From positions 125,558,826-125,622,825 of the forward strand of contig NC_080086.1 of assembly GCF_950005125.1 (NCBI RefSeq): a stretch of 64,000 nucleotides of DNA. The letters run 5' to 3'. The DNA comes from Chionomys nivalis. Lineage: Eukaryota; Chordata; Mammalia; Rodentia; Cricetidae. Below, piece by piece: positions 34,127-45,479 of this stretch; positions within the stretch are counted from its first letter, which is position 1, and each line of letters starts with the position of its first letter. The position numbers and the translations under genes were made by a program. The notes beneath the pieces were generated by a model. The model made no database searches. It saw only the letters and a program-made list of their open reading frames with translations, and had not been told where the DNA came from.

Positions 34127-34764
34127 GGGGTGTTTGTTTTGCTGTTCCACCTGGTGCTCTAGTCCTCCCACTGTAAACACTGAGCACGACCACACAGGAC
34201 CTTTTGCCACAGTTGAGCTTGCTTTCCCAGTGCTTTCCAGCCTGACTCTCACCACCGCCGCTTTGCTTCCCCGTCACTGTGCTGGCTTCTGAGGTCTTGT
34301 GTCTCTGGTTATTGCTGGCACTTCACCGACATCCAGGAATATGCTAGTCATGTAAGATGTTTTGATTTTGGATACAGAGATTTTTTTTTTCTTCCAGTAA
34401 AACTGTGGTTACATGAGGTTTGACAATCTCTTTTTTCTCCAAAAACCCAAAATTGGATGTTTCTGTAAATTACTGGGCAGAGCTGCTATTTTTGCTGTCT
34501 GCTTGTATTGTTTATGTTGAGTTTCTTAAACTGTTTCTTTCATATTATGAGGCAATATTTGAATCAAAACTTAGGAAATATTTCTATGGCAATTTATATT
34601 GTTTTTATGAAAAGTTATAAAAGACACTTTAGGCAATGTTTTTTTATGGATAAAGTTTGCCCACTTTTGGCAGGCTTTGAGAAAACATCAGGAAAGTAAC
34701 ATTTTTATATTCTAGGGAGTAAAGATATATATATTTTTAGCAGCATTATCTGGAGAAACTATGC

Positions 34765-34850
34765 ATCTCAGGCTCTGGACTTAACCCCAGACTCTAGCCT
34801 TATGCAAGCTAGGCCCTTGATCTACTGAACTGCACCCTGAGCCTCAAAAC
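34765..34850 (-). mobile_element. ID/B4 SINE head (antisense)
   Basis: 'ttatgcaagctaggcccttg atctactgaactgcaccctg agcc' reads as the reversed tRNA-like head. Similar weaker pieces at 34985-35050 and 35690-35765. Confidence 0.45.
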
Positions 34851-35224
34851 TCAGTCTTTTTAATGATAACTGTTTGGGAAGAGGAACACTTTGGTGTTTA
34901 TCTGGGTAAGATTTAAAACATTAAAAATGTAAACTGTTTAATTAGGATCTAAACAAAAACTTTTATTTAAAAAGACTTTTTTGAGTTGTAGGGATTGAAT
35001 CTAGGGCCTCACACGAAGCAAATGATCACATTCTTAATTCCTTGGGTCCCATTCCCTGTTTTCTCTTTGTTATAACTAACTATATACTATATAACTATAA
35101 TACATTTTCTTAGAACAAAGTACGAGCACTGCTAACTAAATGCCACTTCAATTTCACTGTTTCCCTATCCTTTCTGTTCTAGCCCAGGGTCCCATGGAGG
35201 GTACTGTATTAAAGTTCATTATCA

Positions 35225-35281
35225 GCCGGGCGGTGGTGGCGCACACCTTTAATCCCAGCACTCGGGAGGCAGAGGCAGGCA
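35225..35281 (+). mobile_element. 3'-truncated B1 SINE flanked by target duplication
   Basis: Only the first 57 bp of a near-consensus B1 ('gccgggcggtggtggcgcac' to '...gaggcaggc'), no poly(A). Flanked by aaagttcattatca (35211-35224) and aaagttgattatca (35282-35295), 13 of 14 identical. Confidence 0.88.
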
Positions 35282-36236
35282 AAAGTTGATTATCATTTTT
35301 GGTTATGTTGAATGTTCTGGCCTGTTAGGTTTTTATACTTTTCTAGGGTTTTGTTTTTTTTTTGTTTTTAATGACAGTTTGGAGGAGTACTAGTAGATTG
35401 GCTATTTTCTGGGTCTTTCAGATTAGGTTTATCTGATGATTTTCTCAAGGTTAGATTGAAGTCATGTCCATCAGGGTGCCCGTGCTGTTAGCAGGCGCTT
35501 GTCAAGTGTTTACCTCCATCACCTGGCAGCCAGTGTTTGCCAGGCTGTGTACTTTATAGCACTTGAGAGTGTTTGCCTGGTACACTCTGTAAGCAAGTCC
35601 CACACAGGGGATGCGCACTTAGACTTCATTCACCTCTTCAGTCCAGGGTAACTATGTAAATGTGTGTCCTTGCCTATGTTAATTAAGTTTTTGGTGGTGT
35701 TGGGGCTTGAGCCTAGACTGTCACATATGCTAAGTATGTACTGCATATGGTGCTACCCAGCTCCTAGTTTGCTTATTCAGTTATGTTATTAGTATGGATT
35801 GATGGCTACAATGCAGAACCGCATACTTTGTTGTTGGTATTGCTGGAATTTAGCTGTTGGGAGCTCCTGTGTCTTTTGATAAGTCCACATCACTTTGTTT
35901 TTAACACATTCTGGCATTTTATTTTATTTTTAATGTTTTCTGGCACTACAACTATAACATACTTAGGTTTATCTTGGAAATTCTTTGCCATAGCCCAGTA
36001 TCAGACACTTCTTAATAAGCCTTTGTTCTTTGTACTGGTATGGTTTCAGGCACCTAAGAGCTAGGGCTTAATGTTAGAGCAAGCGCTTCCCATTCATGAC
36101 CCCTTTTACTTCCCAGTGTGGCCCCCCCGCCCCAAAAAACCAACAACACCCCTGAAAGTTGTGCTCTGGGTGTGTTCCTTGCTATTGGAGTGTCGTTGCT
36201 TCTAGGTACTCCCTTAGCTGATAAGCTTAGATGTGT

Positions 36237-36257
36237 GTGTGTGTGTGTGTGTGTATG
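36237..36257. repeat. (GT)n microsatellite
   Basis: About ten GT units close to an antisense B1. Confidence 0.8.
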
Positions 36258-36279
36258 TTACTGACCCATGTGCCAGTAA

Positions 36280-36392
36280 TTTTTTTTTTTTTTTTTGAGA
36301 TAAGGTCTGGCTAGACCAGATTCGCCTTGAATTTGCAGAAATTCTGCCTGCCTCTGCTTCCTGAGGGCTGAGATCAAAGGCGTACTTTGTCC
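36280..36392 (-). mobile_element. B1 SINE (antisense, diverged)
   Basis: T18 run, 'gagataaggtctggctagac cagattcgccttgaatttgc...ctgcctgcctctgcttcctg agggctgagatcaaaggcgt'. Confidence 0.75.
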
Positions 36393-36654
36393 AACTATTT
36401 AGAAATAGTTGTGTATCCATTTCTGTTCATGACAGCCTGAACGTGAGTTCATAATAGTCTCTTTACTCTAGTGCCTGATGGTTCTTTCTAGTCTTCCCCT
36501 TTGCTCTCTCTCACCCCTGTCTTCAATAGGAAGAAACTTGGCTTTCATCAACTGTCCATTTACCTATTCAGTTCCAGTATACATATTTTACATATAATAT
36601 ATATTCTACATATAAAAACACGTTTTAGTCTTAATGCATTGCTGTGATATGGGA

Positions 36655-36770
36655 ACTTCATTCTGATTTATTTAGAGGGATACAGGGAACTTAAATGACT
36701 TCCCCATGGACCCACAGTTAGCAAGGGCACATGCCTTTTAGGGTTGAGCCCAGACAGACTCCTCCAGAGT
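36655..36770 (-). mobile_element. MIR fragment (antisense)
   Basis: 'atacagggaacttaaatgac ttccccatggacccacagtt agcaagggc' fits the reversed MIR middle. Confidence 0.5.
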
Positions 36771-37063
36771 CTCTAACAGGCAGCCATGCCGACAGGAGGG
36801 TGTGTGTGTAGAAAGGGGTGCACGGGGTGAGTGGGTTGTGTTGGATATGATTCGGTGCTCTTGGACAATCCAAGGTTGCCCCTAGAAAAGAGGCAGAACA
36901 GTGCTTAGGAAAGGTACACGTGCAGAAAAAGAGTTTGCCGAGAAGAGCAAAAGTGAGATTCTACTTGTGAGGACAGGAGTTTATGCTTTTGAAAATATTC
37001 TGGAATGAAAATATGGAGTTGTTTCCTTTTCCCTGAGCCATTCCACAATGACTGCCAGGTCAC

Positions 37064-37130
37064 TCGCTCTCTCTGGTAGAGAAGCATGTGGCTCATCGCT
37101 CGCTCTCTCTGGTAGAGAAGCATGTGGCTC
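37064..37130 (+). repeat. 36-bp tandem duplication
   Basis: 'tcgctctctctggtagagaa gcatgtggctc' occurs at 37064-37094 and 37100-37130, identical over 31 bases. Confidence 0.9.
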
Positions 37131-37579
37131 GCACCCTCTCCACATATGTCTCTTGCACAGAGGGGAAAGAGTGGGTCAGAATTGCAGTTAGCAAAGGCGT
37201 TTTATTGGCTGCTGATCAAGAACAGATTAGTTGGAGGGATTTCTTTATTAATATACCAGAGCCATCTTATCTGTTCTGTGTACTGGTGTCTGTTTAGTGT
37301 TTGGTTTTATTGACTTTTACATAGAAGAGCTTAGTTACTCTGTAGTTTTGCTTTCAAACTGTGCAGCCCCCTACCTCCTCCTCCTCCAGCATCTGACTTA
37401 AATTTAACAGGTTTATTGAGGATATAACTCATAAAGCATGTAATTCAATGAGGATAACTCAGACTTGAATCTTAAAGACTAGTGTGCTGGGTGGAATCTA
37501 TTCTTCCAAGTGTTGTTCATCTATAATTCCATTTTTATGTTAACTACTCTTAATGAACACCATCTTATCTGACAGTTAT

Positions 37580-37660
37580 GCCTGAGGGTGTAGCATAGTG
37601 GTAGTGGAATGCTTGATTGTGCAAATTCCTAGGTCCTGACTCTGCAAACAAACAAAAACC
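37580..37660 (+). mobile_element. ID SINE
   Basis: 'gcctgagggtgtagcatagt ggtagtggaatgcttgattg tgcaaattcctaggtcctga' is an ID-type tRNA-derived SINE whose A-rich tail runs into the purine tract at 37661. Confidence 0.6.
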
Positions 37661-37772
37661 AAAAAGGAAGGAGAGGAGGGAGGGGGAGAGAAGAAAGGAG
37701 GGAGGGAGGGAGGGAGGGAGGGAGGGAGGGAGGGAGGGAGGGAAAGAGATGGGGAGAAGAAAGGAGGAGGGA
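37661..37772. repeat. Purine tract with (GGGA)n core
   Basis: Uninterrupted purines 37661-37749 (89 nt), centre of about 11 GGGA units, one T then more purines to 37772. Grew from the ID tail. Confidence 0.9.
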
Positions 37773-37998
37773 ATGAATGACCGGACTGTGGCTTCATTTG
37801 GTCACCATTTGGTCTCCAGTGAAAGGATACACACAGCTGTCTTGGTTTCACTGTCTCCCATTTTCCTTCCTCTTCTTGCTGAGTGCTTCTCCCACACACA
37901 GTTTTTAGGACCTTTATTCCCATAGTCTGCTTCCACTAAGTCATAATAAAGTAGAAACAAGACCATATATATTACCTTGTCTAGCAATAAATAAAAGG

Positions 37999-38002
37999 CC
38001 TC

Positions 38003-38064
<62 letters not shown>

Positions 38065-38190
38065 TTCCTTCCTTCCTTCCTTCCTTCCTTCCTTCCTTCC
38101 TTTCTTTCTTTCTTTCTTTTTCTTTCTGTCTCTTTTTCTTTCTCTCTCTCTCTCTCTCGCTCTCGCTCTCTCTCTTTCTCTCTTTCTTTC
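37999..38190. repeat. Pyrimidine tract (TTTC)n(TTCC)n(TTTC)n(TC)n
   Basis: Uninterrupted pyrimidines 37999-38127 (129 nt), then CT-rich DNA with a few G to about 38190. Ordered blocks: TTTC, TTCC, TTTC, then TC. Confidence 0.92.
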
Positions 38191-38495
38191 ATCTGTGCTG
38201 AGTATTTCCATTTCCTTAGTGTGGAAGGGGTTAAACTCCCCCTGTTACTTAAACTTTGAAGGAAACTTGGACCAGGCATCCTGATTCTTGTCCACTTATT
38301 CTACATACTTTGAGCAAGCTGCCCTTTCTTTGGAGCTTTTGAGGACCACAACTTTCAAACAGCCTCTCACTCTGAGGTGTGTCATTCACAAAAAAATGAA
38401 AATATGGTTATGAACTATTTCTAAGTTATGGACTGTTATATGTAACTCACATAATTACTTATAGCTTCTTGAACTTCTCCAAAAAAGAAGAAAAA

Positions 38496-38640
38496 GGCCA
38501 GGCGTGGTAGCGCACACCTTTGATCCCAGCATCAGGAGGCAGAGGCAGGCGGGTCTCTGAGTTGAAGGACAGTCTGGTCTACAAAATGAGTTCCAGGACA
38601 GCCAGGGCTACACAGAGAAACCTTGTCTTGAATTGAACAT
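38496..38640 (+). mobile_element. B1 SINE
   Basis: 'ggccaggcgtggtagcgcac acctttgatcccagcat...ttccaggacagccagggcta cacagagaaaccttgtctt'. Confidence 0.88.
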
Positions 38641-38897
38641 TGCCCCACCCCAAATAAGAAGAAAGGGCCTAGGGATGATATATAAGATTATTTTTTAAGC
38701 TGGTAGTTTAATTTTGGGTGGGTGAATTACCATTTATATAGTGAATTAGAATTTGCATAGCACTTATTTTCTTTAGAAGGTTCTAAGAGTTGGTCAGAGG
38801 TCAGGTTGGTAGGTAGCCTTGAGAGAACTGAGGTGCCTTAGGCAGGGCAGAAAATAGGAGTGGGGTGTGGGAGTAGTTTCTCAAAAACATTGCTTGA

Positions 38898-39095
38898 GGG
38901 GCTGGAGGGATTGATCATGAGGACTGGAGTCAGATCCCAGCATCTACATACAGAACAAGCTAGATGTCCCACAGACACCTGTAACTCCAGCTTCTGTGAC
39001 AATGACACCGTCTTCTAGCCTCTGGAATGCACCCATACATACATGTCTGCACATGCCTGCATGCATACACAAATAAAATAACACCATTAAAGATA
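38898..39095 (+). mobile_element. B2/B3 SINE
   Basis: 'ggggctggagggattgatca tgaggactggagtcagatcc cagcatctacata' with a (CATA)-rich end. Confidence 0.7.
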
Positions 39096-39959
39096 AGCAT
39101 TTCCTAAGAAAACATAATCTGGAAATTTTTGCCTATCGTTTTATAAGCTAACATGTTTCTGAATTGTAGTTGTTACTTATTTTTCCCAGAGTGTTTTCTG
39201 CAAACAGGATGATAGATTTCAGTGTAAATTCTAAAACCCAGAGCAGTGATTAGGATAGGCGGGTGGGAAGGTGTCATTCCACAGTAGGAATGGAATGCTT
39301 TATGTTTTCCCCATCATTTGGTGTACAGGTGTTCAAGAATTTTGCTGTCTCTCCTGGCCCCACATCTTGTCTTTTGGTGGGGAAGAAAAAGGTCTGTTTC
39401 CATTTTTTAAAATTGACTGTCCTGTAAATATTAGGAATATGTCACTGGTGTAAAGAATGACAGGGTACAAAGCTGTGTGTAACTCTTGACAGTGCTTTGA
39501 CACTTCTGTGCACTTGTGGGGTCCCCTGGGAAGAGTGAGTCCCTGTGTTTTCTCCAACCTGAAGAGGGACAGTGAGAGAAGGGAAGGGATTACACAGCTT
39601 GGTACTGCACAGTCTTGTGCATAGCCTGTGGGAAGCAAGCGATGAAATGCCTGTGGTCCACTCTGGACACCTCCAGCAGCTGCTTCCACAGCAGGTGGAG
39701 CTGACGGTGCTCTCTCTAGACAGCTCTGAGGAGACAGTTCGCAAACCTCCTCCTGGTGGCACAGTGGGCTGCTTCTCCCCCAGCTTGCTTTTCCTGTGAC
39801 TTGCTTTTCCTGTGACTTCTATGACTGCACTCACTTTCCACCTGATCCCACACCTCGACAGTCAGCCGTGCTACTGCTCTGTGAATAGCCAGGGGTAAGT
39901 GGAGCTCACTCTTTTGATCCCTGCCATGACCCATGTTTTGACTCTGAGCGTTTATTTTA

Positions 39960-40115
39960 TTATTTTTTTTATACTTTTGTCTTTTATGTACCCATGTGGA
40001 AGTCAGGACAACTCTCATGGAATCATATCTCTTCTTCCACTTTTACATGGGTTCTGAAGATGAAACCCAGGTATCTATGCTTGGAGGCAAGCACCCCTAC
40101 CTGCTGAGCTATGAC
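39960..40115 (-). mobile_element. B3/B4-type SINE (antisense)
   Basis: 'cccatgtggaagtcaggaca actctcatggaat...cttggaggcaagcaccccta cctgctgagctatga'. A second, shorter piece of the same kind lies at 40590-40690. Confidence 0.6.
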
Positions 40116-40944
40116 ACTGGCACTATTTTTCTGTTCAGTGGCTGTGCTTCAGCTCTGTCAGCTTCTAGAACTGTGGATTCCCTGTTCTTCCCAGTCCTCC
40201 TTAGTGTCAGTGTTGAAACTTGGTTAATCCTTCCCTTTTCTTCTGGTCCAAGGAATTTAGTCCTTTGATGTTTTCTTTATGTGGAATCTAGATTATGCTC
40301 ACATACACATGTGTGCACTAAGTAGAATGGATACTGGGTGGAGGGAGGATGGGGAACAAGAGACACTGATGGGAAGGAAAAAGAAATGTTGCATACATTG
40401 TTATGCGAAGATGTTTGTCATGTATATAGCACAGGAGCAGAGGAGGGAAGGGGACTATCAGAAGGAAGGGTGAATAAAGGAGGGTGAAATGGCAACCACG
40501 AGCAAATACCACGATATGTGTGTGTGCAAATGTCATAAGAAACCCATTTTTAAATTATATCCTTACACAACAAGTATGTATAGGTCAGAGGACATACTTG
40601 TGGGAGTCAGTTTTGTCTTCCTACCACGTGAGTTTCAGGCATCAAGTTCAGGTGGCAAGTCCCTTAACCTGCTGAGCCATGCTGGCTCAGGGAGCCTATT
40701 AATTTGTACACTGACTAAAAACTTAGCATCCTTTTTTTATTTGTTTGTTTATTTATTTACATCTTTCAATTTATTTTTGAATTCTGATGGAGTCCTGTGC
40801 TCAAAGACATATTTAACATAGGAGAATTGAGTGAATGATGAAATGTTTACCAAATAAAAGCTGACTAGTTCCATCAACCTCAGGTGGCCATTTGGAGGAG
40901 GGTCGGAGCTTCAGAGTTACAGCAGTATAGTTTTACCACATGAT

Positions 40945-41346
40945 TGTAGTAGGAGCTGTGGGCCTCTTCCCACAGCCCAGTTCATGGCTGCCTGGCTAGC
41001 TTTACCCGAAATAACAACACACAAACTGTATTCTTTTAAACACTGCTTGGCCCATTAGCTCTAGCCCTTACTGGCTAATTCTCATATCCTGATCAACCCA
41101 TCTCTAATAATCTGTGTAGCACTAGTCTTACCGGGAAAGATTCAGCATGTCTGACCTGGCAGCTTGCTTCATCGCGTCTGCCCTGGCGATGAGCTGCATG
41201 GCGTCTGTCTCTGAGAGGAGCTATCAAGTCTGAGCTCACTTCCTCTTCCTCCCAGCATTCTGTTCTGTTTACTCCACCCACCTATGTTCTAACCTATGAG
41301 GGCCAAGCAGTTTCTTTATTTTTTAACCAATGACCTTCCTCCATCA
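40945..41346 (-). mobile_element. Solo LTR, ERVK-type, with 6-bp target duplication
   Basis: 402 bp. On the minus strand it starts TGATGGAGG and ends CTACTACA (TG...CA) and carries an aataaag near its start region and a 'cacagattattagagatggg' block typical of rodent ERVK-group LTRs. catgat flanks it at 40939-40944 and 41347-41352. No internal viral sequence adjoins, so it is a solo LTR left by recombination. Confidence 0.85.
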
Positions 41347-41984
41347 CATGATGATGGTGTAGATGTACTAAACAAACAGTAGCTCTGTGTTTGCACCTTA
41401 CCCGGCGTATCATTAGCTCCCAGTGAATGTGTAGTGACTAGCTAGATAAGACACTGAAACCATATGCCACCTTCTCCTCACATTGTGAAGTATAGTCTCT
41501 GTTTACAAAGAGAATGGAAGTTGATGTACTCAACCTGGAATGTGGACCACAAGTTTATAGTATAATTTAAGCCAGGAAACATCTGAGTTTGTGTTCAAGG
41601 GAGGAAGTGAACTTACTGGTCCTCTATAGTCTTCTTCAAATCTCTTGACTGAAGATAGAGAAAAGAAAGCAATCCTGAGACAGATGTTCATTTCCTAGTC
41701 TGCTCAGGAAACCCACCCAGATATAGAGAGTAGAATTATATCAAATATAATTTGCTTTTAGTGACTCTTGGGCCAGCAAAATGTTCACACTTGTGTGCTG
41801 ATGCCCTACCTCCAAAACAAATGTAAATGTAAAATTAAAATGTTTGAGTTGGCTCTGTGTATGTCTCACATACACAGGAATAAATAAATGTAATAAAACC
41901 CTTTTCATAAAAAGTATATATTTAGTTCTAATATGTGAAAAGCAAACTCACAAATGAAGTAAAAAACATTGGTAAATTTAGAAA

Positions 41985-42204
41985 AAAATAAATAAATAAA
42001 ATTGACTATTGGGGCTTTGGGTCCCCAGCAGCACATAGGGGAGGGGGTTGGGACCTGGACCCAGTTGCATGCTCCTGCAATTCCATTGTTGGGGAGGCAG
42101 AGACATACATGCATACATGTTCATTCTCAGTCCCACACATGTACATGTTCACCCATACATGTTCACTTACATAACACAGATTCATGTTCACACACACACA
42201 CATA
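41985..42204. repeat. Low-complexity stretch ending in ATGT/CA repeats
   Basis: (AAAT)n at 41986-42000, then a possible degraded SINE, then 'acacatgtacatgttcac'-type repeats and (CA)n at 42192-42202. Confidence 0.5.
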
Positions 42205-42564
42205 AACTGACTTGCTGTGCTTCAGAGCATTGGATCCTATTGTTTACCACAGACTTAGAACAGCAGATAGCATGAGGACATCAAGGCTTTGGTTTTTCTA
42301 AACGCTTTGTAATATTTCTAAAATGTGTGCTTAATGTCTCTATAGATTGTGTGGTGTGGATCTGTTTCTTATGAAGGGGAAAATTATATAGAAAAGCCTT
42401 TTTAGAGTTCCAACAACAGAAACTGTGATAAATACCTTTACATGTAATGTCATGCTGCATAATGTTTTATGTTTTGATGAGAATGTTTCATTGTTGAGAA
42501 ACTTGTGAGCTTTTCAATACTTAAAAATTGTTTTATCTTTCATATTTATTTTTATTCCGAGAGA

Positions 42565-42738
42565 GGGAGGTTTGAGTCAGGGTTTCTCTGTGTATCCTTG
42601 GCTGTCTTGGAACTTGCTCTCTCGACCAGGCTGGCCCCAAACTCTCAAGAGATTTGCCTGTCTCTGCCTCCCAAGTGCCGGTATTAAAGGCGTGCGCCAC
42701 CACTGCCCAGTTTTGTTGTTGTTGTTGTTGTTGTTTTT
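42565..42738 (-). mobile_element. B1 SINE (antisense) with adjacent (GTT)n
   Basis: 'gtcagggtttctctgtgtat...ccaggctggccccaaactct...cctcccaagtgccggtatta aaggcgtgcgccaccactgc', then (GTT)8 at about 42713-42736. Confidence 0.82.
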
Positions 42739-43324
42739 TTATGCCTCGTATTTCTAAAAGTAGTTTTAATCAACCATTCAGATGTCTTAAAAATAATCCT
42801 TTAAGTACTGTTTTCATTATAAATAATTTAACATTTCTCTCTCGACACATTTTGGTTTTTCTTCATACACTTGGATATATTTGTTCCAAAAGCATGTAAT
42901 AAGATGTTTGGCTGTTACAGCAAGTAACTATAATGGTTTTCAACAGGGTTTGTTATTATGATATATGGGCACAGAACCAAAATTTGCATAGATAGCTTTG
43001 CAAAAGTTGAAGATTTTTGCAGTAATATCAGTTGCTTTGTTATTAGAGTGATCAGTTACTCCAAGTTTCTAGAACTCTGAATTCTCTGCAGTGTTTACAT
43101 GGTGCAGGTTGCTGCATGAATAATGAGGAACTGTGAATTTTTGGTTCAGGCTCTTTGTGATGTATCCTGCCAATCTGTCAGGGATTCAGCTGCCTGTTAG
43201 ATAATGAATGCAGTGACCTCTTCCTACTTCAGCGTCAGTCTGAACAGGTGTGCATCCCTCCTCCCACCTTCTAGACCCGCATATTCCTTCCAGATTTGTG
43301 TAATAGAAACCAAAGAGATACTGA

Positions 43325-43720
43325 CCTGCCAGAGTCCAGCTCCAGCAGGGTTCAGGTCCCAAAGAGGAGGAGGTGTGGAGTAGGTGAGGGGAAGGAGGAG
43401 ACTGACACAGTCTGAGGGTGAATCCGGATGACTGTCGCTTTACTGAAAAAAGGCTACACCTTTTATACTCTCTATAGGCACACAGGATTAAATGGGAGAA
43501 AAGGGGCTTGTGAGCAGGGATTGGGGAAGCTAGCATTGACCTTGACAAGGTAATAGGCACCAGTCATGTGTTTATGGAACGGCTACAAGTTCCTCTTGTC
43601 AGAGATGAGAATGACTCCATTTTTAGCAAGCAGAACTTTCTTCAAGCCCCCCCCCCCAAGGAATAGGGGCTTTTGTGTAAATGTCTGACCTTGGGAAAGG
43701 ACTTTCTCAGGGGACCAGAC
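43325..43720 (-). mobile_element. Solo LTR (antisense), family not fixed, GLN/gammaretroviral-like layout
   Basis: On the minus strand the order is LTR-like: a U3 part, TATA box gagtataaaagg (43459-43470 on +), AGTAAA signal (about 43438-43444 on +), then a pyrimidine-rich U5 '...gtgtcagtctcctccttccc'. Boundaries uncertain and no target duplication is assigned. A C11-12 run at about 43647-43658 sits near its U3 end. Confidence 0.55.
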
Positions 43721-44769
43721 ACCCCATTATAGAATATTGTGGTTTCTTGTATGGCTTAGTTTATCCAAATAACTAAAGCTTAAAGTGAGCAAAGATGGAG
43801 CTAGAAAAATATTACTGTGAACCTGAGTAGACCTTAGGAATTTATAAATCTTGATTATAAAATATACCTTATTTATCAAGCATTTTACTTAACTAAAGTT
43901 TCTAACAGCTTGATGTTAGCTTGTGTGGAAATAGGCAGAGTCATTATATGGTTCAAGGTGGCAGGAATTTTTTCCAACAAATTTTGTCTTAATAGGCTGC
44001 CATTTTATACATTTTCAACCTTCACCAAAGCCCACACAAAATTTCCCAAATGGAAAGGCATATAGTGCAAATGATTAAAAATTAAAGCAAAAAGGGTGCT
44101 GGGGAATTGTGATCCACAAAGTCGAAATGCCGAGACTTTGTCAAGCAGCAATGGTTGCCATGTGGTCCACACCATGGACCAAAGTTTATCCTCTATAGAA
44201 TCAGAAAACCTTAAGGAATTTGAAGAAACAAGCGTTGGGCCTATGCACATGTAAGATTCTGTGTTTTATGTCTGTGTGGAAACAAGTGTCACCTGTCATT
44301 GGAATCATTGCTTAGAAACCATCTGGGTAAGGACGTTGAGTCGGCCTCCCCAACCATGCTGTCTCCCCTGAGCCTGTGGACCCAGCTGTCTCTGCACATT
44401 GTCCTGGTGACAGGCAACATCCATCTCTAAAGACTCCTGTGGGCATGCTGGTGCTTAGTCTGGGTGACTGTTTTCAGCCTGTGGTTTCTATGTGTTAAGT
44501 TTTCCTGCTTGTTTGTTTGCTTGCTTGTTTTAAGTTTCTGAGTTTATCTCAGAACCTACTATATTCAAGTTTCCTTTGAGTTTCTTCTCTCTGCATACTA
44601 AATTCCCTGGAGAAGTTCACAGACTGGCTCAGGACCTGCCCTGACTCATGAGGGCCTTCACTGAGGCTCACTTATTTCCCTCCTATTTCTTCATGTTCCT
44701 ACTCAGTACTTAGTCCAAACCTTTAAGTCTGTTATTTAAGACTGCTTTTGAAAAAGAAAAATAGCATAA

Positions 44770-44965
44770 AGGGGCTGTAGAGATGGTCTCAGTTGGGAAG
44801 TCTTGCTGCTCCTTCAATTTAGATCCCAGGACCCATACACATCAGGTGGCTTGCAAGCACCTCCTGTAAGCCTAGCTCTAGGGTATCAGACCCATCTTCT
44901 GGCCTCCCTGGCACCCATATACATATGATATACATGAACACACAAGTAAATATTTTCGAAATTAA
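44770..44965 (+). mobile_element. B3 SINE
   Basis: 'ggggctgtagagatggtctc agttgggaagtcttgctgct ccttc...cttctggcctccctggcacc'. Confidence 0.75.
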
Positions 44966-45227
44966 ACATAAGTTTAATTGAATTGAATAGATATTTTATG
45001 TAAGCACTACTCTTTTTGGGGGGTATGAAAATAAGTAAGACAGTCCAAACCTTACAGCTTTAACAAGCATTTAATAAACATAATACAAAGTTACTTTTAT
45101 GTAGTGTGAATATAAATACTGAGAAACCCAAGAAAAGTTACAATGTGTAAATTCTTTCTAAGTTTGTTTTTTTTAAGTTGTTTTTTAAATTGCTTTTTTG
45201 ACCTCCAATAAATGGTATGATTTAACC

Positions 45228-45338
45228 ATTGAAGGGTCATACCTTCAATCCCAGCATCCTGAGGACTGAGGAAGGAGACATGCCACAAGATTGAAGCCAA
45301 CTTGGGATATAAATGATATCCTGCCTCAAAAAAAAAAG
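45228..45338 (+). mobile_element. B1-like SINE (diverged)
   Basis: 'agggtcataccttcaatccc agcatcctgaggactgagga...gatatcctgcctc' plus A10. Confidence 0.55.
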
Positions 45339-45479
45339 TATAAATATGTTCTATGACTTGCTAAGTGTGACATATGTTCACATCTATGAAACCGTCAGCA
45401 CAATAATAAATACACCCATGATTCTACTTCCTTCTTATTTGATTTTTAAATTTTTAGTTTACATTAAAAGTTTTCATAC

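Noticed and set aside
34765..34850. tRNA-like segments in ID/B4/B2 heads
   Set aside because: These are SINE heads derived from tRNA or BC1-type genes, not intact tRNA genes.
37617..38279. Frames of repeated Arg/Lys/Glu/Gly and Ser/Pro
   Set aside because: Direct translation of GGGA and TTTC simple repeats.
39333..39834. Two overlapping minus frames of 118 and 130 codons
   Set aside because: Mutually overlapping in different frames, no domain or homolog recognised; probably chance.
43323..43674. ctgacc direct repeat as target duplication of the LTR at 43.3 kb
   Set aside because: With those bounds the LTR would not end in TG...CA, so the match is probably chance.
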